A stretch of DNA of 46,610 nucleotides, from contig DATMBJ010000231.1 of assembly GCA_035559315.1 (NCBI GenBank), positions 1 to 46,610 of the forward strand, given 5' to 3'. The notes beneath the pieces are model-generated. The model made no database searches and was not told the origin of the DNA. It saw nothing but the letters and a program-made list of their open reading frames with translations. The position numbers and the translations under genes are program-made. This document shows positions 32,198 through 40,508 of this stretch, in pieces. This DNA is from DATLZM01 sp035559315 (lineage in GTDB: Bacteria; Actinomycetota; UBA4738; HRBIN12). Within the stretch, counting starts at the first letter, position 1; each line of letters starts with the position of its first letter.

Positions 32198-32800
32198 CTA
32201 GGAGTAGAACTCGACGACGAGCCGCTCCTCCACCGGGACCGGCAGCGGGATCTCGTCCCGCTCGGGGTAGCGGACGAGGGTCCCCTGGAACTCCTCCCGG
32301 TTCCGGTAGAGGTAGGGGGGCGGCTCGGGCGAGAGCTCGAGGGCCTCCCGCACGAACAACAGGTTCCGCCCCTTCTCGGTGAGCTCGATGGTCTGGCCGG
32401 GGCGGACCTGGAAGCTCGGGACGTCCACCCGGCGTCCGTCCACGCGGACGTGCCCGTGGGAGACGAGCTGGCGGGCCTGGCGCTGGGAGAGCGCGAACCC
32501 CAGGCGGAGCACGATCGCGTCCAGGCGGGTCTCGAGCTGGCGGATCAGCTCCTCGCCGGTCACGCCCGTCTTCCGGGCGGCCCGCTCGTAGTACCGGCGC
32601 ATCTGGCGCTCGGACACCCCGTAGATCGCGCGGAGCTTCTGCTTCTCGAGCAGCCGCATCTGGTACTCGGACACGCGCTTCCGTCCCCGCCCGTGCTGGC
32701 CGGGGGGGAAGGGGCGGCGCGTGGCCGGGCAGTTCGGCCGCCCGCAGAGGGGTTGGCCGATGCGGCGGCACATCCGGTGACGGGGTCCGAGCTTGTCCAT
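32198..32800 (-). CDS. rpsD: 30S ribosomal protein S4
   Basis: A 200-residue S4 that binds 16S rRNA early in assembly. The N-terminal zinc site is modified: the usual first cysteine is H8 (GPRHRMC), followed by C11, C19 and C24, with a shortened loop. YPPGQHG-like PFPPGQHG and the S4 RNA-binding domain (LDAIVLRLGFALSQRQARQLVSHGHVRVDGRRVD) are intact. The gene stands alone, away from rpsM-rpsK-rpoA. A TACCCT (32816-32811) lies 10 nt before ATG 32800. Confidence 0.97.
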   Translation of the reverse strand: MDKLGPRHRMCRRIGQPLCGRPNCPATRRPFPPGQHGRGRKRVSEYQMRLLEKQKLRAIYGVSERQMRRYYERAARKTGVTGEELIRQLETRLDAIVLRLGFALSQRQARQLVSHGHVRVDGRRVDVPSFQVRPGQTIELTEKGRNLLFVREALELSPEPPPYLYRNREEFQGTLVRYPERDEIPLPVPVEERLVVEFYS

Positions 32801-32861
32801 GCGGCCTGCAAGGGTACCAAGGGCCACCGGGCCCCGACCGCGGGGAGGTCGGGGGGATGGG

Positions 32862-32867
32862 TAGCAT
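32862..32867 (+). promoter_or_regulatory. -10 hexamer TAGCAT of the DraG-like gene (leaderless)
   Basis: TAGCAT ends 6 nt before GTG 32874; no Shine-Dalgarno is present between them. Confidence 0.45.
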
Positions 32868-32873
32868 CGTCCG

Positions 32874-33791
32874 GTGACGCTCGAGGACCGGGTGGTGGGT
32901 GCGCTCCTCGGCCTCGCGCTGGGGGATGCGCTCGGGGCGCCCTTCGAGGGCCGACGGGCATCCCGGATCCCCGACCCCGTCCCCGCGCTCGAGCTGCCGT
33001 GGCAGGGGCTCCCGCCCGGGAGCACGACCGACGACACCGCGATGGCCCGGAACCTGGCCCGGAGCCTCGCCCGCCGCGGCGGGTTCGACCCGGCCGACGT
33101 GGTCGCGGAGCACCTCGCCTGGTTCGCGACCCGCCCGCCGGACGTGGGGAGCCTCACCCGTCGGGTCCTGGCTCGGATCGCCGCCGGGACACCCTGGACC
33201 GAGGCGGCTCGGCGGGTCTGGGAGGAGCGGGGCCCCGAGGTCTCCGCGGGGAACGGGTCGGTGATGTGCTGCGCGCCGCTCGGCCTGGCCTACGCCGGAC
33301 GGCCCCGCGAGCTGCCCGACCTCGCGGGGCGGCTCTCGGCCCTCACGCACTGGGACGAGCGGTGCCGGACGGCGTGCGTGGCGGTGACGCTCGCCGTCGC
33401 CGCCCTGGCTCGCGGCGAGGAGGCCGAGCGCGCGGTCGACGCCGCGCTCGCCGCCGCCCTGGAGCGCCCCGGGGGCGAGGAGCTCGCCTTCCTCGTCGGG
33501 GCGGTGGGGGACGTGCGGCCCGTGGACGGCCCGGACATGGGCTTCTGCCTCTACGCCGCCGCCGTCGGGCTGCGGGCGGCGGTGGAGGCTCCCGGGGTCG
33601 AGGGGGGCCTGCGCCGCGTGGTCGCGCTCGGCGGGGACACCGACACGAACGCGGCCGTCGCGGGCGCGCTCCTCGGCGCGAGGGACGGCGCCGCCGCCCT
33701 CCCCCGCGGCTGGCTGGCGCGGCTCCGCGACCGGGAGGCCATCGAGGCCGAGGCCCGGGCCCTGGTCCCGCTCGCCGGCCGCGGACCCTGA
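32874..33791 (+). CDS. ADP-ribosylglycohydrolase (DraG-like) family protein
   Basis: A 305-residue all-alpha hydrolase. The N-terminal GALLGLALGDALGAPFEG, the metal-binding STTDDTAMARNLARSL and the C-terminal GGDTDTNAAVAGALLGA are the three conserved DraG blocks with binuclear magnesium ligands. ERGPEVSAGNGSVMCCAPLG occupies the usual substrate loop. It may remove ADP-ribose from proteins, nucleic acids or small molecules; the matching transferase is not in the window. Start GTG 32874 is supported by the promoter spacing. Confidence 0.92.
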   Translation: MTLEDRVVGALLGLALGDALGAPFEGRRASRIPDPVPALELPWQGLPPGSTTDDTAMARNLARSLARRGGFDPADVVAEHLAWFATRPPDVGSLTRRVLARIAAGTPWTEAARRVWEERGPEVSAGNGSVMCCAPLGLAYAGRPRELPDLAGRLSALTHWDERCRTACVAVTLAVAALARGEEAERAVDAALAAALERPGGEELAFLVGAVGDVRPVDGPDMGFCLYAAAVGLRAAVEAPGVEGGLRRVVALGGDTDTNAAVAGALLGARDGAAALPRGWLARLRDREAIEAEARALVPLAGRGP

Positions 33792-33853
33792 CCCCGGGGC
33801 TTGCCGGGACGCGCGCGGACGGGGACCATGGTGACGGAGGCGGCGGAGGACGG

Positions 33854-34054
33854 ATGGGGCCCGACGAGATCTTCCGGCTGATCGTGAAGGCCGACGACGC
33901 CGTGAAGTACGCCACGGCCGAGAAGCTCGCGGCGCGGGTCGACCGGGCCCGGCGGCTGCTCCTCCAGGCCCGGCAGGAGGCGGAGGCGATCGGGAACGAC
34001 GCCCTCCGGGCCCTCGCCGAGCGGCGGCTCGCGGACCTCGAGTCCCTCCAGTGA
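33854..34054 (+). CDS. Small helical protein of unknown function
   Basis: A 66-residue protein, charged and predicted almost wholly alpha-helical (KADDAVKYATAEKLAARVD, RRLLLQARQEAEAI). I do not recognise a family. A GGAGGA lies just upstream of ATG 33854. Its stop overlaps the GTG of the following debranching-type glycosidase gene (GTGA), so it is a real, translated gene coupled to that enzyme and might be a small partner or regulator of it. Confidence 0.7.
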   Translation: MGPDEIFRLIVKADDAVKYATAEKLAARVDRARRLLLQARQEAEAIGNDALRALAERRLADLESLQ

Positions 34055-36165
34055 CCGTCGGCCCGGCCCCCCCGGCCGGCGAGGCCCGGCCGCCGGAGCT
34101 CGGCCCCGACGCCATCTCGGTCCTCGACGGCTCCACGTTCATGGTCTCCGACGCCCGGGGGGACGTGCCGCAGGGGGCGGTCGCCGGGCTGTTCCACGAC
34201 GACACCCGCTTCCTGAGCCGCTTCGAGCTCCGCCTCGGGGGGCGGGTCCCGGAGCTCCTCACCTCGTCCACGGTGGACTACTACTCGGCGGCGTTCTTCC
34301 TGGCGAGCCCGGAGCTCGAGGGGTCCGACGGGTCACGGGTCCCGGCGCACGCGCTCACCGTCGTCCGGTCGCGCTTCGTCGGCGACGGGCTCCGGGAGGG
34401 GATCGAGGTCCGCAACCACCTCGACCGGCCGGTCGCGGTCGAGCTCCGCCTCCGCTGCGGGGCGGACTTCGCCGACATCTTCGAGGTCCGGGACCGGGTG
34501 CGGGCGGTCCGGGGGGAGCTGACCCGCTCCCACGACGCCGAGCACTGCGTGCTCGGCTTCGGCTACGAGCACCGCGCGTTCCGGGCGGCCTCCCGGATCC
34601 ACTCCAGCGCCCCCGCCCGCATCGAGGGCGACGACCTCGTCTTCGACCTCCGGCTCGAGCCCCGCGGCAGGTGGCGCACGGAGGTCCGGGTGGTCGTGCA
34701 CCTCGACGAGGAGATCGCGGAGCCGGTCCACGAGGCGTTCGGCGAGGCGGCGCGGGAGCCCGGGCGGGTCCTCGCGAAGTGGCGGGACGAGGTCCCCCGG
34801 CTCCGGGCGGACCTGGACCTGCTGGAGCACGTGTACCGGCGCTCGATCGTGGACCTCGCCGCCCTCCGCCTGTGCGCCGAGGTGGAGGGCAACGAGTACT
34901 CGCTGCCCGCGGCGGGCCTGCCCTGGTTCATGGCGATCTTCGGGCGCGACACCCTGATCACCTCGTACCAGGCCCTGTGGGTGGGGCCCGACCTCGCGCT
35001 CGGCGCGCTCCGGGCGCTGGCGGCGCTCCAGGGGACGGTGGAGGACGACTTCCGCGACGAGGAGCCGGGGAAGATCCTCCACGAGATCCGGTTCGGCGAG
35101 CTCTCGGCCCTCGGCCTCAAGCCGCACCGCCCCTACTACGGGACCGCCGACGCCACCCCGCTCTGGCTCATCCTGCTCTCCGAGTACCGGCGGTGGACCG
35201 GCGACGACCGGACCGTCCGGGAGCTCGAGCCCAACGCCCGCCGGGCGCTCGAGTGGATCGACCGGTTCGGCGATCGCGACGGGGACGGCTACGTGGAGTA
35301 CGCGACGCGCTCGCCCCAGGGCCTGGCGAACCAGGGGTGGAAGGACTCCTGGGACGGCGTCCGCTTCGCCGACGGCCGGCTGCCGGAGCCCCCGATCGCG
35401 ATCGCCGAGGTCCAGGGCTACGTCTACGACGCGAAGCGCCGGGCGGCCGAGCTCGCGGCGGAGGTGTGGAGCGACCCGGACCTCGCCGCCCGGCTCGGGC
35501 GGGAGGCGGAGGAGCTCCGGGAGCGGTTCTCCCGGGACTTCTGGACCGACGCCCGGGGCGGGTACTACGTGGTCGGGCTGGAGCGGGAGAAGCGGCGGAT
35601 CGACTCGATGGCCTCGAACATGGGCCACCTGCTGTGGTCGGGGATCGTGCCGGAGGACCGGGCCGCCGCCGTGGCGCGGCAGCTCCTCTCGCCGCCGATG
35701 TTCTCCGGGTGGGGGATCCGGACGCTCTCCGAGGAGGACGCCGCCTACAACCCGATCGGCTACCACACGGGCTCGGTCTGGCCCCACGACAACTCGATCG
35801 CCGCGGCGGGGCTCGCGCGGTACGGCTTCCGGGAGGAGGCGAACCGGGTGGCGATGGCGATGCTCGAGGCGGCCGGGTTCACGGGCCACCGGCTCCCCGA
35901 GGTCTTCGCGGGCTACGCGCGGGGGGACGCCCCGTTCCCGGTCCGGTACCCCACGGCCTGCAACCCGCAGGCCTGGGCGACGGCGGCGCCCTTCCTGTTC
36001 CTCCGGACCATGCTGGGGCTGGAGGCGGAGGGCGGCGCGCTCCGGTGCGACCCGCACCTACCGCCGGAGGTCGAGCGCGTGTTCCTCCACGGCCTCCACG
36101 CGTTCGGCACGCACCTCGACGTCGAGGCCGAGGGGACGTCGGGGCGGGTCGCGCCCACCCGTTGA
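34051..36165 (+). CDS. Glycogen debranching N-terminal domain / amylo-alpha-1,6-glucosidase-like glycosidase
   Basis: A 704-residue cytoplasmic protein. Residues ~20-215 form the debranching N-terminal (GDE_N_bis) beta-sandwich (ISVLDGSTFMVSDARGDV, GLFHDDTRFLSRFELR). Residues ~270-690 are an (alpha/alpha)6 six-hairpin glycosidase, with GLPWFMAIFGRDTLITSYQAL, YYGTADATPLWLILLSEY, NQGWKDSWDGVRFADG and GYHTGSVWPHDNSIAAAGLARYG. Such proteins probably act on trehalose-, glucosylglycerate- or glycogen-derived sugars; specificity is uncertain. It overlaps the preceding 66-aa gene by four bases. The ~108 nt downstream to the convergent NlpC/P60 gene shows no gene. Confidence 0.9.
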   Translation: MTVGPAPPAGEARPPELGPDAISVLDGSTFMVSDARGDVPQGAVAGLFHDDTRFLSRFELRLGGRVPELLTSSTVDYYSAAFFLASPELEGSDGSRVPAHALTVVRSRFVGDGLREGIEVRNHLDRPVAVELRLRCGADFADIFEVRDRVRAVRGELTRSHDAEHCVLGFGYEHRAFRAASRIHSSAPARIEGDDLVFDLRLEPRGRWRTEVRVVVHLDEEIAEPVHEAFGEAAREPGRVLAKWRDEVPRLRADLDLLEHVYRRSIVDLAALRLCAEVEGNEYSLPAAGLPWFMAIFGRDTLITSYQALWVGPDLALGALRALAALQGTVEDDFRDEEPGKILHEIRFGELSALGLKPHRPYYGTADATPLWLILLSEYRRWTGDDRTVRELEPNARRALEWIDRFGDRDGDGYVEYATRSPQGLANQGWKDSWDGVRFADGRLPEPPIAIAEVQGYVYDAKRRAAELAAEVWSDPDLAARLGREAEELRERFSRDFWTDARGGYYVVGLEREKRRIDSMASNMGHLLWSGIVPEDRAAAVARQLLSPPMFSGWGIRTLSEEDAAYNPIGYHTGSVWPHDNSIAAAGLARYGFREEANRVAMAMLEAAGFTGHRLPEVFAGYARGDAPFPVRYPTACNPQAWATAAPFLFLRTMLGLEAEGGALRCDPHLPPEVERVFLHGLHAFGTHLDVEAEGTSGRVAPTR

Positions 36166-36273
36166 CCGTCACGCGCCGGTCCGCCGGGCTCGGCCGCCGA
36201 CCCTACCCCGGCGCCACCCGCGGGGTCGCCCCGCCCGGCCGGTCGCGGGGTCGCCCGGTCCGGCTCCCCGGCC

Positions 36274-37305
36274 CTACCCGGGGCGCGCGGCCCCGACGAA
36301 CGAGTCCCAGTGCACGTCCCTGATCGCCACCACCGCCCCGGTGTGGGGCGCGTCGATCATCCGCCCCCCGCCGATGTACAGCCCGACGTGGTGGATGGGG
36401 CTGTAGAAGAACACGAGGTCGCCGGGCTGGAGCTGGTCCCGGGGGACGTGGGGGAGCACGGCGTACTGGAGCTCCGAGGAGTGCGGGAGGGAAACGCCCG
36501 CATGGGCCCAGGCCCACATCGTGAGCCCCGAGCAGTCGAAGCCCTCCTCCGGGCTCGCCCCGCCCCAGCGGTACGGGGTGCCGAGGACCGAGTAGGCGGC
36601 CTCGGTCGCGAGCCCCGCCCCGGGGTTCGGGGCGGGGATCGGCCCGGGGGGCGGCGAGACCGAGCCCGGGCTCTCGATCGCGGCCTCCACCGCCGCGGCC
36701 TCCCGGGCCCGCCGGGCCGCCGCGCGGAGGTCGGCCACCACGCGCTCCTGCTCCCCGATGGCCCGGCGGATCTCGGCTTCCTTCCTCGCGATCTCGGCCA
36801 CGACCCGCGCGTGCTCCCGCGCGAGGTCCCGGAGGCGCTCCGCGAGCCACGACGCCCGCTGCCCGGCGGAGTCGGCCAGGGTGGCGAGGTCGGCGTCGTC
36901 CTGCGCGATCCTCCCGATGAACTCGAGCCGGTCGGAGAACTCGGCGAGGGAGCCAGCGTCCAGGAGGACCAGCGCCTCGCTCCCCATCGTCATGTAGGCG
37001 CGGGCGGCCCGCTCGGCGAGCCGGGCCCTGGCCCGCTCGGCCGTGGCCGTCGCCTCGGCGGCCTCCCTCCGGGCCTCCGCCAGGCGGTCGCGGAGCTCCT
37101 CGAGCCGCGCCCTCGCCTGGTCGTACTCCTCGACCAGGAGCGAGAGGCGCTCGTGGAGGGCCCGGAGCCTGGCCTCCGCGGCCCGGATCTCGGCCCGGGT
37201 CGGCGCAGCGCTGGACGTGGCCGGCGCGACGAGCAGGGAGAGCGCGAGGAGCGCGGCCGCCGCCGGCCGCACGCGGTGCCCGCGCCCCCGCCTGGTCCCC
37301 CGCAT
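36274..37305 (-). CDS. NlpC/P60 peptidoglycan endopeptidase with coiled-coil domain (RipA-like)
   Basis: A 343-residue secreted protein: basic N-terminus and signal peptide (cleavage near SSAAP), a long coiled coil (about 35-215) and a C-terminal NlpC/P60 domain (about 235-343). Catalytic residues are the cysteine in GFDCSGLTMWAW, histidine in IHHVGLYIGGG and the third residue in DAPHTG. The layout is that of actinobacterial RipA/RipC-type D,L-endopeptidases, where the coiled coil inhibits the active site and binds FtsX-like partners. ATG 37305 is chosen because it starts the basic signal-peptide region; the 11 extra residues from 37338 would overlap the palindrome. Confidence 0.92.
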   Translation of the reverse strand: MRGTRRGRGHRVRPAAAALLALSLLVAPATSSAAPTRAEIRAAEARLRALHERLSLLVEEYDQARARLEELRDRLAEARREAAEATATAERARARLAERAARAYMTMGSEALVLLDAGSLAEFSDRLEFIGRIAQDDADLATLADSAGQRASWLAERLRDLAREHARVVAEIARKEAEIRRAIGEQERVVADLRAAARRAREAAAVEAAIESPGSVSPPPGPIPAPNPGAGLATEAAYSVLGTPYRWGGASPEEGFDCSGLTMWAWAHAGVSLPHSSELQYAVLPHVPRDQLQPGDLVFFYSPIHHVGLYIGGGRMIDAPHTGAVVAIRDVHWDSFVGAARPG

Positions 37306-37311
37306 ACGGTG

Positions 37312-37333
37312 CGAGCTGCCGGACGGCAGCTCG
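37312..37333 (-). promoter_or_regulatory. 10-2-10 perfect inverted repeat upstream of the NlpC/P60 gene
   Basis: CGAGCTGCCG-GA-CGGCAGCTCG spans 37312-37333, ending 6 nt before the ATG. A TAGCCT (37343-37338) just before it could be the -10, so the repeat would start the mRNA or overlap its transcription start. It may be an operator, a 5' mRNA hairpin that affects translation, or a terminator for the upstream tRNA-Pro on the same strand (no T-tract). Confidence 0.5.
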
Positions 37334-37393
37334 GGCAAGGCTAGCGGGGCGCCCCGGGGGCGTCAAAGCCGAAGGCGAACGTAGGTTCGAGGG

Positions 37394-37467
37394 TCGGGAC
37401 GGCGGGATTCGAACCCGCGACCTCAGCGTCCCGAACGCTGCGCGCTACCAAACTGCGCCACGTCCCG
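37394..37467 (-). tRNA. tRNA-Pro (anticodon CGG)
   Basis: Read on the minus strand, CGGGACG (from 37467) pairs with CGTCCCG, discriminator A, total 74 nt. The D-arm is GCGCAGTTTGGTAGCGC, the anticodon stem CAGCG/CGCTG encloses TTCGGGA with anticodon CGG, and the T-arm is CGGGTTCGAATCCCG. CCA is not encoded. A TACACT (37481-37476) lies 8 nt before the mature 5' end. Confidence 0.96.
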
Positions 37468-37571
37468 CGCCTGAGAGTGTACCGGCCCCAGCGGACCGGG
37501 CGCCGGCTCGCCGGTCCCGGCTCGGCGTGGAGGCCGTCCGGCTCGGGTAGGCTTCGGCCCGGCATGGCGGG

Positions 37572-37898
37572 GTGGCGACGGTGAGCGTGCTCGCGTACCT
37601 CCGGTTCTCGCTGGCGCCGGAGGCCGACCTCGAGGCCTTCCACCGAGACCTCCGGGCCGTCCGGGAGCTCGCCGCGCGGCAGCCCGGCCACCGGTGGTCG
37701 GAGGTCGGCCGGGACCCGGAGGACGGGCGCGTCTTCGTCGTGGTCTCCGAGTGGGACGACGTGGAGCAGGTCCGGGCCTTCGAGCACCACCCCGAGCACG
37801 AGGCGGTGATGCGGCGCTGGGAGTCCCGCTACGCCGAGCCCTTCGTCCACCGGCGGTTCGTGCCGTGGACGCGGCCGGGGACGGGGGAAGGGCCGTGA
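37572..37898 (+). CDS. Antibiotic biosynthesis monooxygenase (ABM)-like domain protein
   Basis: A ~108-residue ferredoxin-like alpha+beta barrel protein. SVLAYLRFSLAPEADLEAFHRDLRAVRELAARQPGHRW and VFVVVSEWDDVEQVRAFEHHPEHEAVMRRWESRYAEPFVHRRF fit the dimeric ABM fold. Two in-frame GTGs (37572, 37581) are possible starts; 37581 begins right at the first strand. The stop overlaps the glycosyltransferase start by GTGA. No active-site residues can be assigned and many such proteins are heme-degrading or quinol enzymes or lack known activity. Confidence 0.75.
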   Translation: MATVSVLAYLRFSLAPEADLEAFHRDLRAVRELAARQPGHRWSEVGRDPEDGRVFVVVSEWDDVEQVRAFEHHPEHEAVMRRWESRYAEPFVHRRFVPWTRPGTGEGP

Positions 37899-38926
37899 GG
37901 ATCTCCGAGGTCGCGCCGCCCTGGCTCGCGGTCCCCCCCAAGGGCTACGGGGGCATCGAGTGGGTCGTCGCGCTCCTGGCCGACGGCCTCGCCGAACGCG
38001 GCCACGACGTCACGCTGTTCGCCACCGGGGACTCGGAGACCCGGGCTCGCCTCGAGTACGCGTTCGAGCGGGCGCCCGGCCCCCGGTTCATCAACGACCC
38101 CTGGCACGACACCCTCCACACGCTGATCGCGTTCCGCGACCCCTCCCGGTTCGACGTGATCCACGTCCACTCGCCGTGGTCGGCGCTGGTCGCCGGCGTG
38201 CTGTCGGGCGTGCCCACGGTCCACACGCTCCACGGCTCGTTCACCCCCGAGATGCGCCGCCTCTACCGCGAGGTGGCCGACCGGGTGTGGTTCGTGGCGA
38301 TCAGCCAGGCCCAGCGCCGGCAGATGGAGGAGCTCCGCTACGCGGGCGTCGTCTACAACGGCATCGACCTGGCCCGCTACCCCTTCCGGGAGGAGAAGGA
38401 GGACTTCCTGCTGTTCCTGGGGCGGGCGGCGCCGGAGAAGGGGCTCCGGCGGGCGGTGCTCGCGGCCCGGGAGGCGGGGGCGCGCCTGGTCTGCGCGCTC
38501 AAGATCGCCCACCCCACCGAGGAGGAGGAGTGGGAGCGGAACGTGAAGCCCCTCCTCACCGACCGGATCGAGGTCAGGGGCGAGATCGCCCACGAGGAGA
38601 AGGCCGAACTCCTGGCCCGGGCTCGGGCCGTGCTGTTCCCCATCGACTGGGACGAGCCCTTCGGGCTCGTGATGACCGAGGCGATGGCCTGCGGGACCCC
38701 GGTGATCGCCACCCCCCGGGGCTCGGTCCCCGAGGTGATCGCGGACGGCGAGACCGGCTTCATCGTGTCGGTCGAGCGCTACCCCGAGGAGGCGGCCCGC
38801 GCCCTCGAGCGGCTCGGGGAGATCGACCCCCGCGCCTGCCGGGAGCGCGTGCGGCGGCTGTTCTCGAAGGAGGCGATGGTCGAGGGCTACGAGCGGGTCT
38901 TCGCCACGGCCCTCGGCGCGCGCTGA
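37895..38926 (+). CDS. Glycosyltransferase family 4 protein
   Basis: A 343-residue GT-B retaining glycosyltransferase. The N-terminal acceptor half has EVAPPWLAVPPKGYGGIEWVVALLADGL, and the C-terminal donor half holds the E-x7-E motif EPFGLVMTEAMACGTPVIAT followed by GSVPEVIADGETG. No membrane segment is seen. It is translationally coupled to the ABM-like gene. The sugar donor and acceptor are unknown; the N-terminal PPKGYGGIE pattern is common in actinobacterial GT4 enzymes annotated as mannosyl- or glucosyltransferases. Confidence 0.92.
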   Translation: MRISEVAPPWLAVPPKGYGGIEWVVALLADGLAERGHDVTLFATGDSETRARLEYAFERAPGPRFINDPWHDTLHTLIAFRDPSRFDVIHVHSPWSALVAGVLSGVPTVHTLHGSFTPEMRRLYREVADRVWFVAISQAQRRQMEELRYAGVVYNGIDLARYPFREEKEDFLLFLGRAAPEKGLRRAVLAAREAGARLVCALKIAHPTEEEEWERNVKPLLTDRIEVRGEIAHEEKAELLARARAVLFPIDWDEPFGLVMTEAMACGTPVIATPRGSVPEVIADGETGFIVSVERYPEEAARALERLGEIDPRACRERVRRLFSKEAMVEGYERVFATALGAR

Positions 38927-39062
38927 GCAGCCCGGGACCGACGCGCCCCCACCCGCGCGCCGACCCGCCCGAGGACGCCCCGGGAACCGTCGGGCCCCCG
39001 ACCTCGTCTCACGTGGCGGCGGCACGTATGCTCGCCGGGTCCCCATCGGGAAGGAGCGAACC

Positions 39063-40508
39063 ATGGAACGCCGCGCCGGCCGGCCCCTCGCCCTCGCCCT
39101 GGCCGTGGCCTCGCTCGTGGGGTCCTCCGTGGGGCTCCCCGCCGCCGCGGCCGCCGGCCCGCCGTCGCTCCGCCTGTACGCGGCCAAGGGGGAGGTCGAG
39201 GTGGTGCGGTGGGGGCGCCGGGGGTTCCCGCTCGACGTCGGGGTCTGGGTGGCCGCCGCCGGCGGGGCCTTCGAGCTGCGGGTCTCCCGCCCCGACTACC
39301 TCACGCCGGTCGGGGTGGTGCAGACCGACGCCGCGACCGGGGCCGTCCTGCGGACGCTCCCCGCGGACGTGCTCGACGGCTGGAACGGGCTCGCGGGGTT
39401 CCTCCACGTGAGCGTCCGGGACGCGGCCGGTGCGCTCGTTTCGCGCGGGCCGTACACGTTCTGCCCGAACGCCTACGAGCGGGCGCGCCTCGACGACTCC
39501 GGGCCGCTGCGGCCCCGCTACCCCGGCTGGTGTGGGGGGAACCCGTTCACGCTGGGCACCGTGTGGGGGATCGACGCCGGCTGGGCGGTGAACCCGCTCG
39601 CGTACGTGACGGTGGGCGGGCGGGTCCCCGACGGCCGCTACTCGGTGCGGGTGTGGATCGACCCCCGCTACCGCGAGCTCCTGGGGATCGCGGAGGAGGA
39701 CGCCGAGGTCCGGGTGGAGGCCGTCCTCACCTCGGCCCGGCGCGCGGGGCCCCACCCCGCCGCGGCGCGGGCGAAGAGCCCCTCGGTCCGGGTGCCCACC
39801 GTCTCCGCCCCCTCCCCGGCCACCGTGCCCGACCTCGTGGCGCTCCCGGCCTGGGGGATCTCCACCTACAGCCGCCGGGGGCGCGACTACCTGGGCTTCG
39901 CGTCGACGGAGTGGAACCGGGGCCCGGCCCCGCTCCTCGTCGAGGGGTTCCGGGAGCAGGGCGAGGACGTGATGCAGGCCTTCCAGTACTTCACCTCCGA
40001 CGGCGCCGTCGTGGGCCGGGCGCCGGTCGGGACGCTCGAGTTCCACCGGGGCGGCGGGCACGACCACTGGCACTTCGTCCAGTTCACGGAGTACTCGCTC
40101 CTGGACGCCCAGGAGATGGAGGTGCAGGTCTCTGGCAAGCAGTCCTGGTGCCTCGCGCCGACCGATGCGATCGACCTCACCGCGCCGAACGCGGAGTGGG
40201 CGGTGGAGACGGGGCTCTGGACCGCGTGCGGGGGCCCGAGCGCGATCTGGATCCGGGAGGTGCTGCAGGTCGGGTGGGGCGACACCTACTACCAGGGCGT
40301 GCGGGGACAGGCCTTCGACATCACCGACCTGCCCAACGGGCGGTACTTCATCCGGGTGGAGGTGAACCCCACGGGCGCCCTCCACGAGGTCACCGACGAG
40401 AACAACGTGGCGCTCCGCGAGGTGAGGCTGCGGGGGCGGCCGGGGAACCGCCGGGTCGTGGTCCCGCCCTGGAACGGCATCGACACCGAGGGCGGCCCCG
40501 GCTACTGA
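39063..40508 (+). CDS. Secreted lysyl oxidase-family copper amine oxidase
   Basis: A 481-residue exported protein with a signal peptide (cleavage near AAAAAG). The N-terminal ~220 residues are beta-rich. The C-terminal ~210 residues match lysyl oxidase: copper-binding H333-D-H335-W-H337 in HDHWHFVQFTEYSLLDA, the K359 of GKQSWCL at the place of the lysine that forms lysyl tyrosylquinone, and Y409 in VGWGDTYYQG matching its tyrosine partner, then FDITDLPNGRYFIRVEVNP. All cofactor residues are thus present. Proposed role: oxidising primary amines on proteins outside the cell. SD GGAAGGAG and -10 TATGCT (39027-39032) precede ATG 39063. Confidence 0.88.
   Translation: MERRAGRPLALALAVASLVGSSVGLPAAAAAGPPSLRLYAAKGEVEVVRWGRRGFPLDVGVWVAAAGGAFELRVSRPDYLTPVGVVQTDAATGAVLRTLPADVLDGWNGLAGFLHVSVRDAAGALVSRGPYTFCPNAYERARLDDSGPLRPRYPGWCGGNPFTLGTVWGIDAGWAVNPLAYVTVGGRVPDGRYSVRVWIDPRYRELLGIAEEDAEVRVEAVLTSARRAGPHPAAARAKSPSVRVPTVSAPSPATVPDLVALPAWGISTYSRRGRDYLGFASTEWNRGPAPLLVEGFREQGEDVMQAFQYFTSDGAVVGRAPVGTLEFHRGGGHDHWHFVQFTEYSLLDAQEMEVQVSGKQSWCLAPTDAIDLTAPNAEWAVETGLWTACGGPSAIWIREVLQVGWGDTYYQGVRGQAFDITDLPNGRYFIRVEVNPTGALHEVTDENNVALREVRLRGRPGNRRVVVPPWNGIDTEGGPGY

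Noticed and set aside
37564..37584. Six-codon frame (ATG to TGA) overlapping the ABM-like start
   Set aside because: Could be a leader peptide, but the spacing from the TAGGCT hexamer does not fit the leaderless rule and nothing else supports translation.
37341..37850. Open frame on the minus strand covering tRNA-Pro
   Set aside because: It overlaps a clear tRNA gene and the ABM-like gene on the other strand, with no protein family resemblance.
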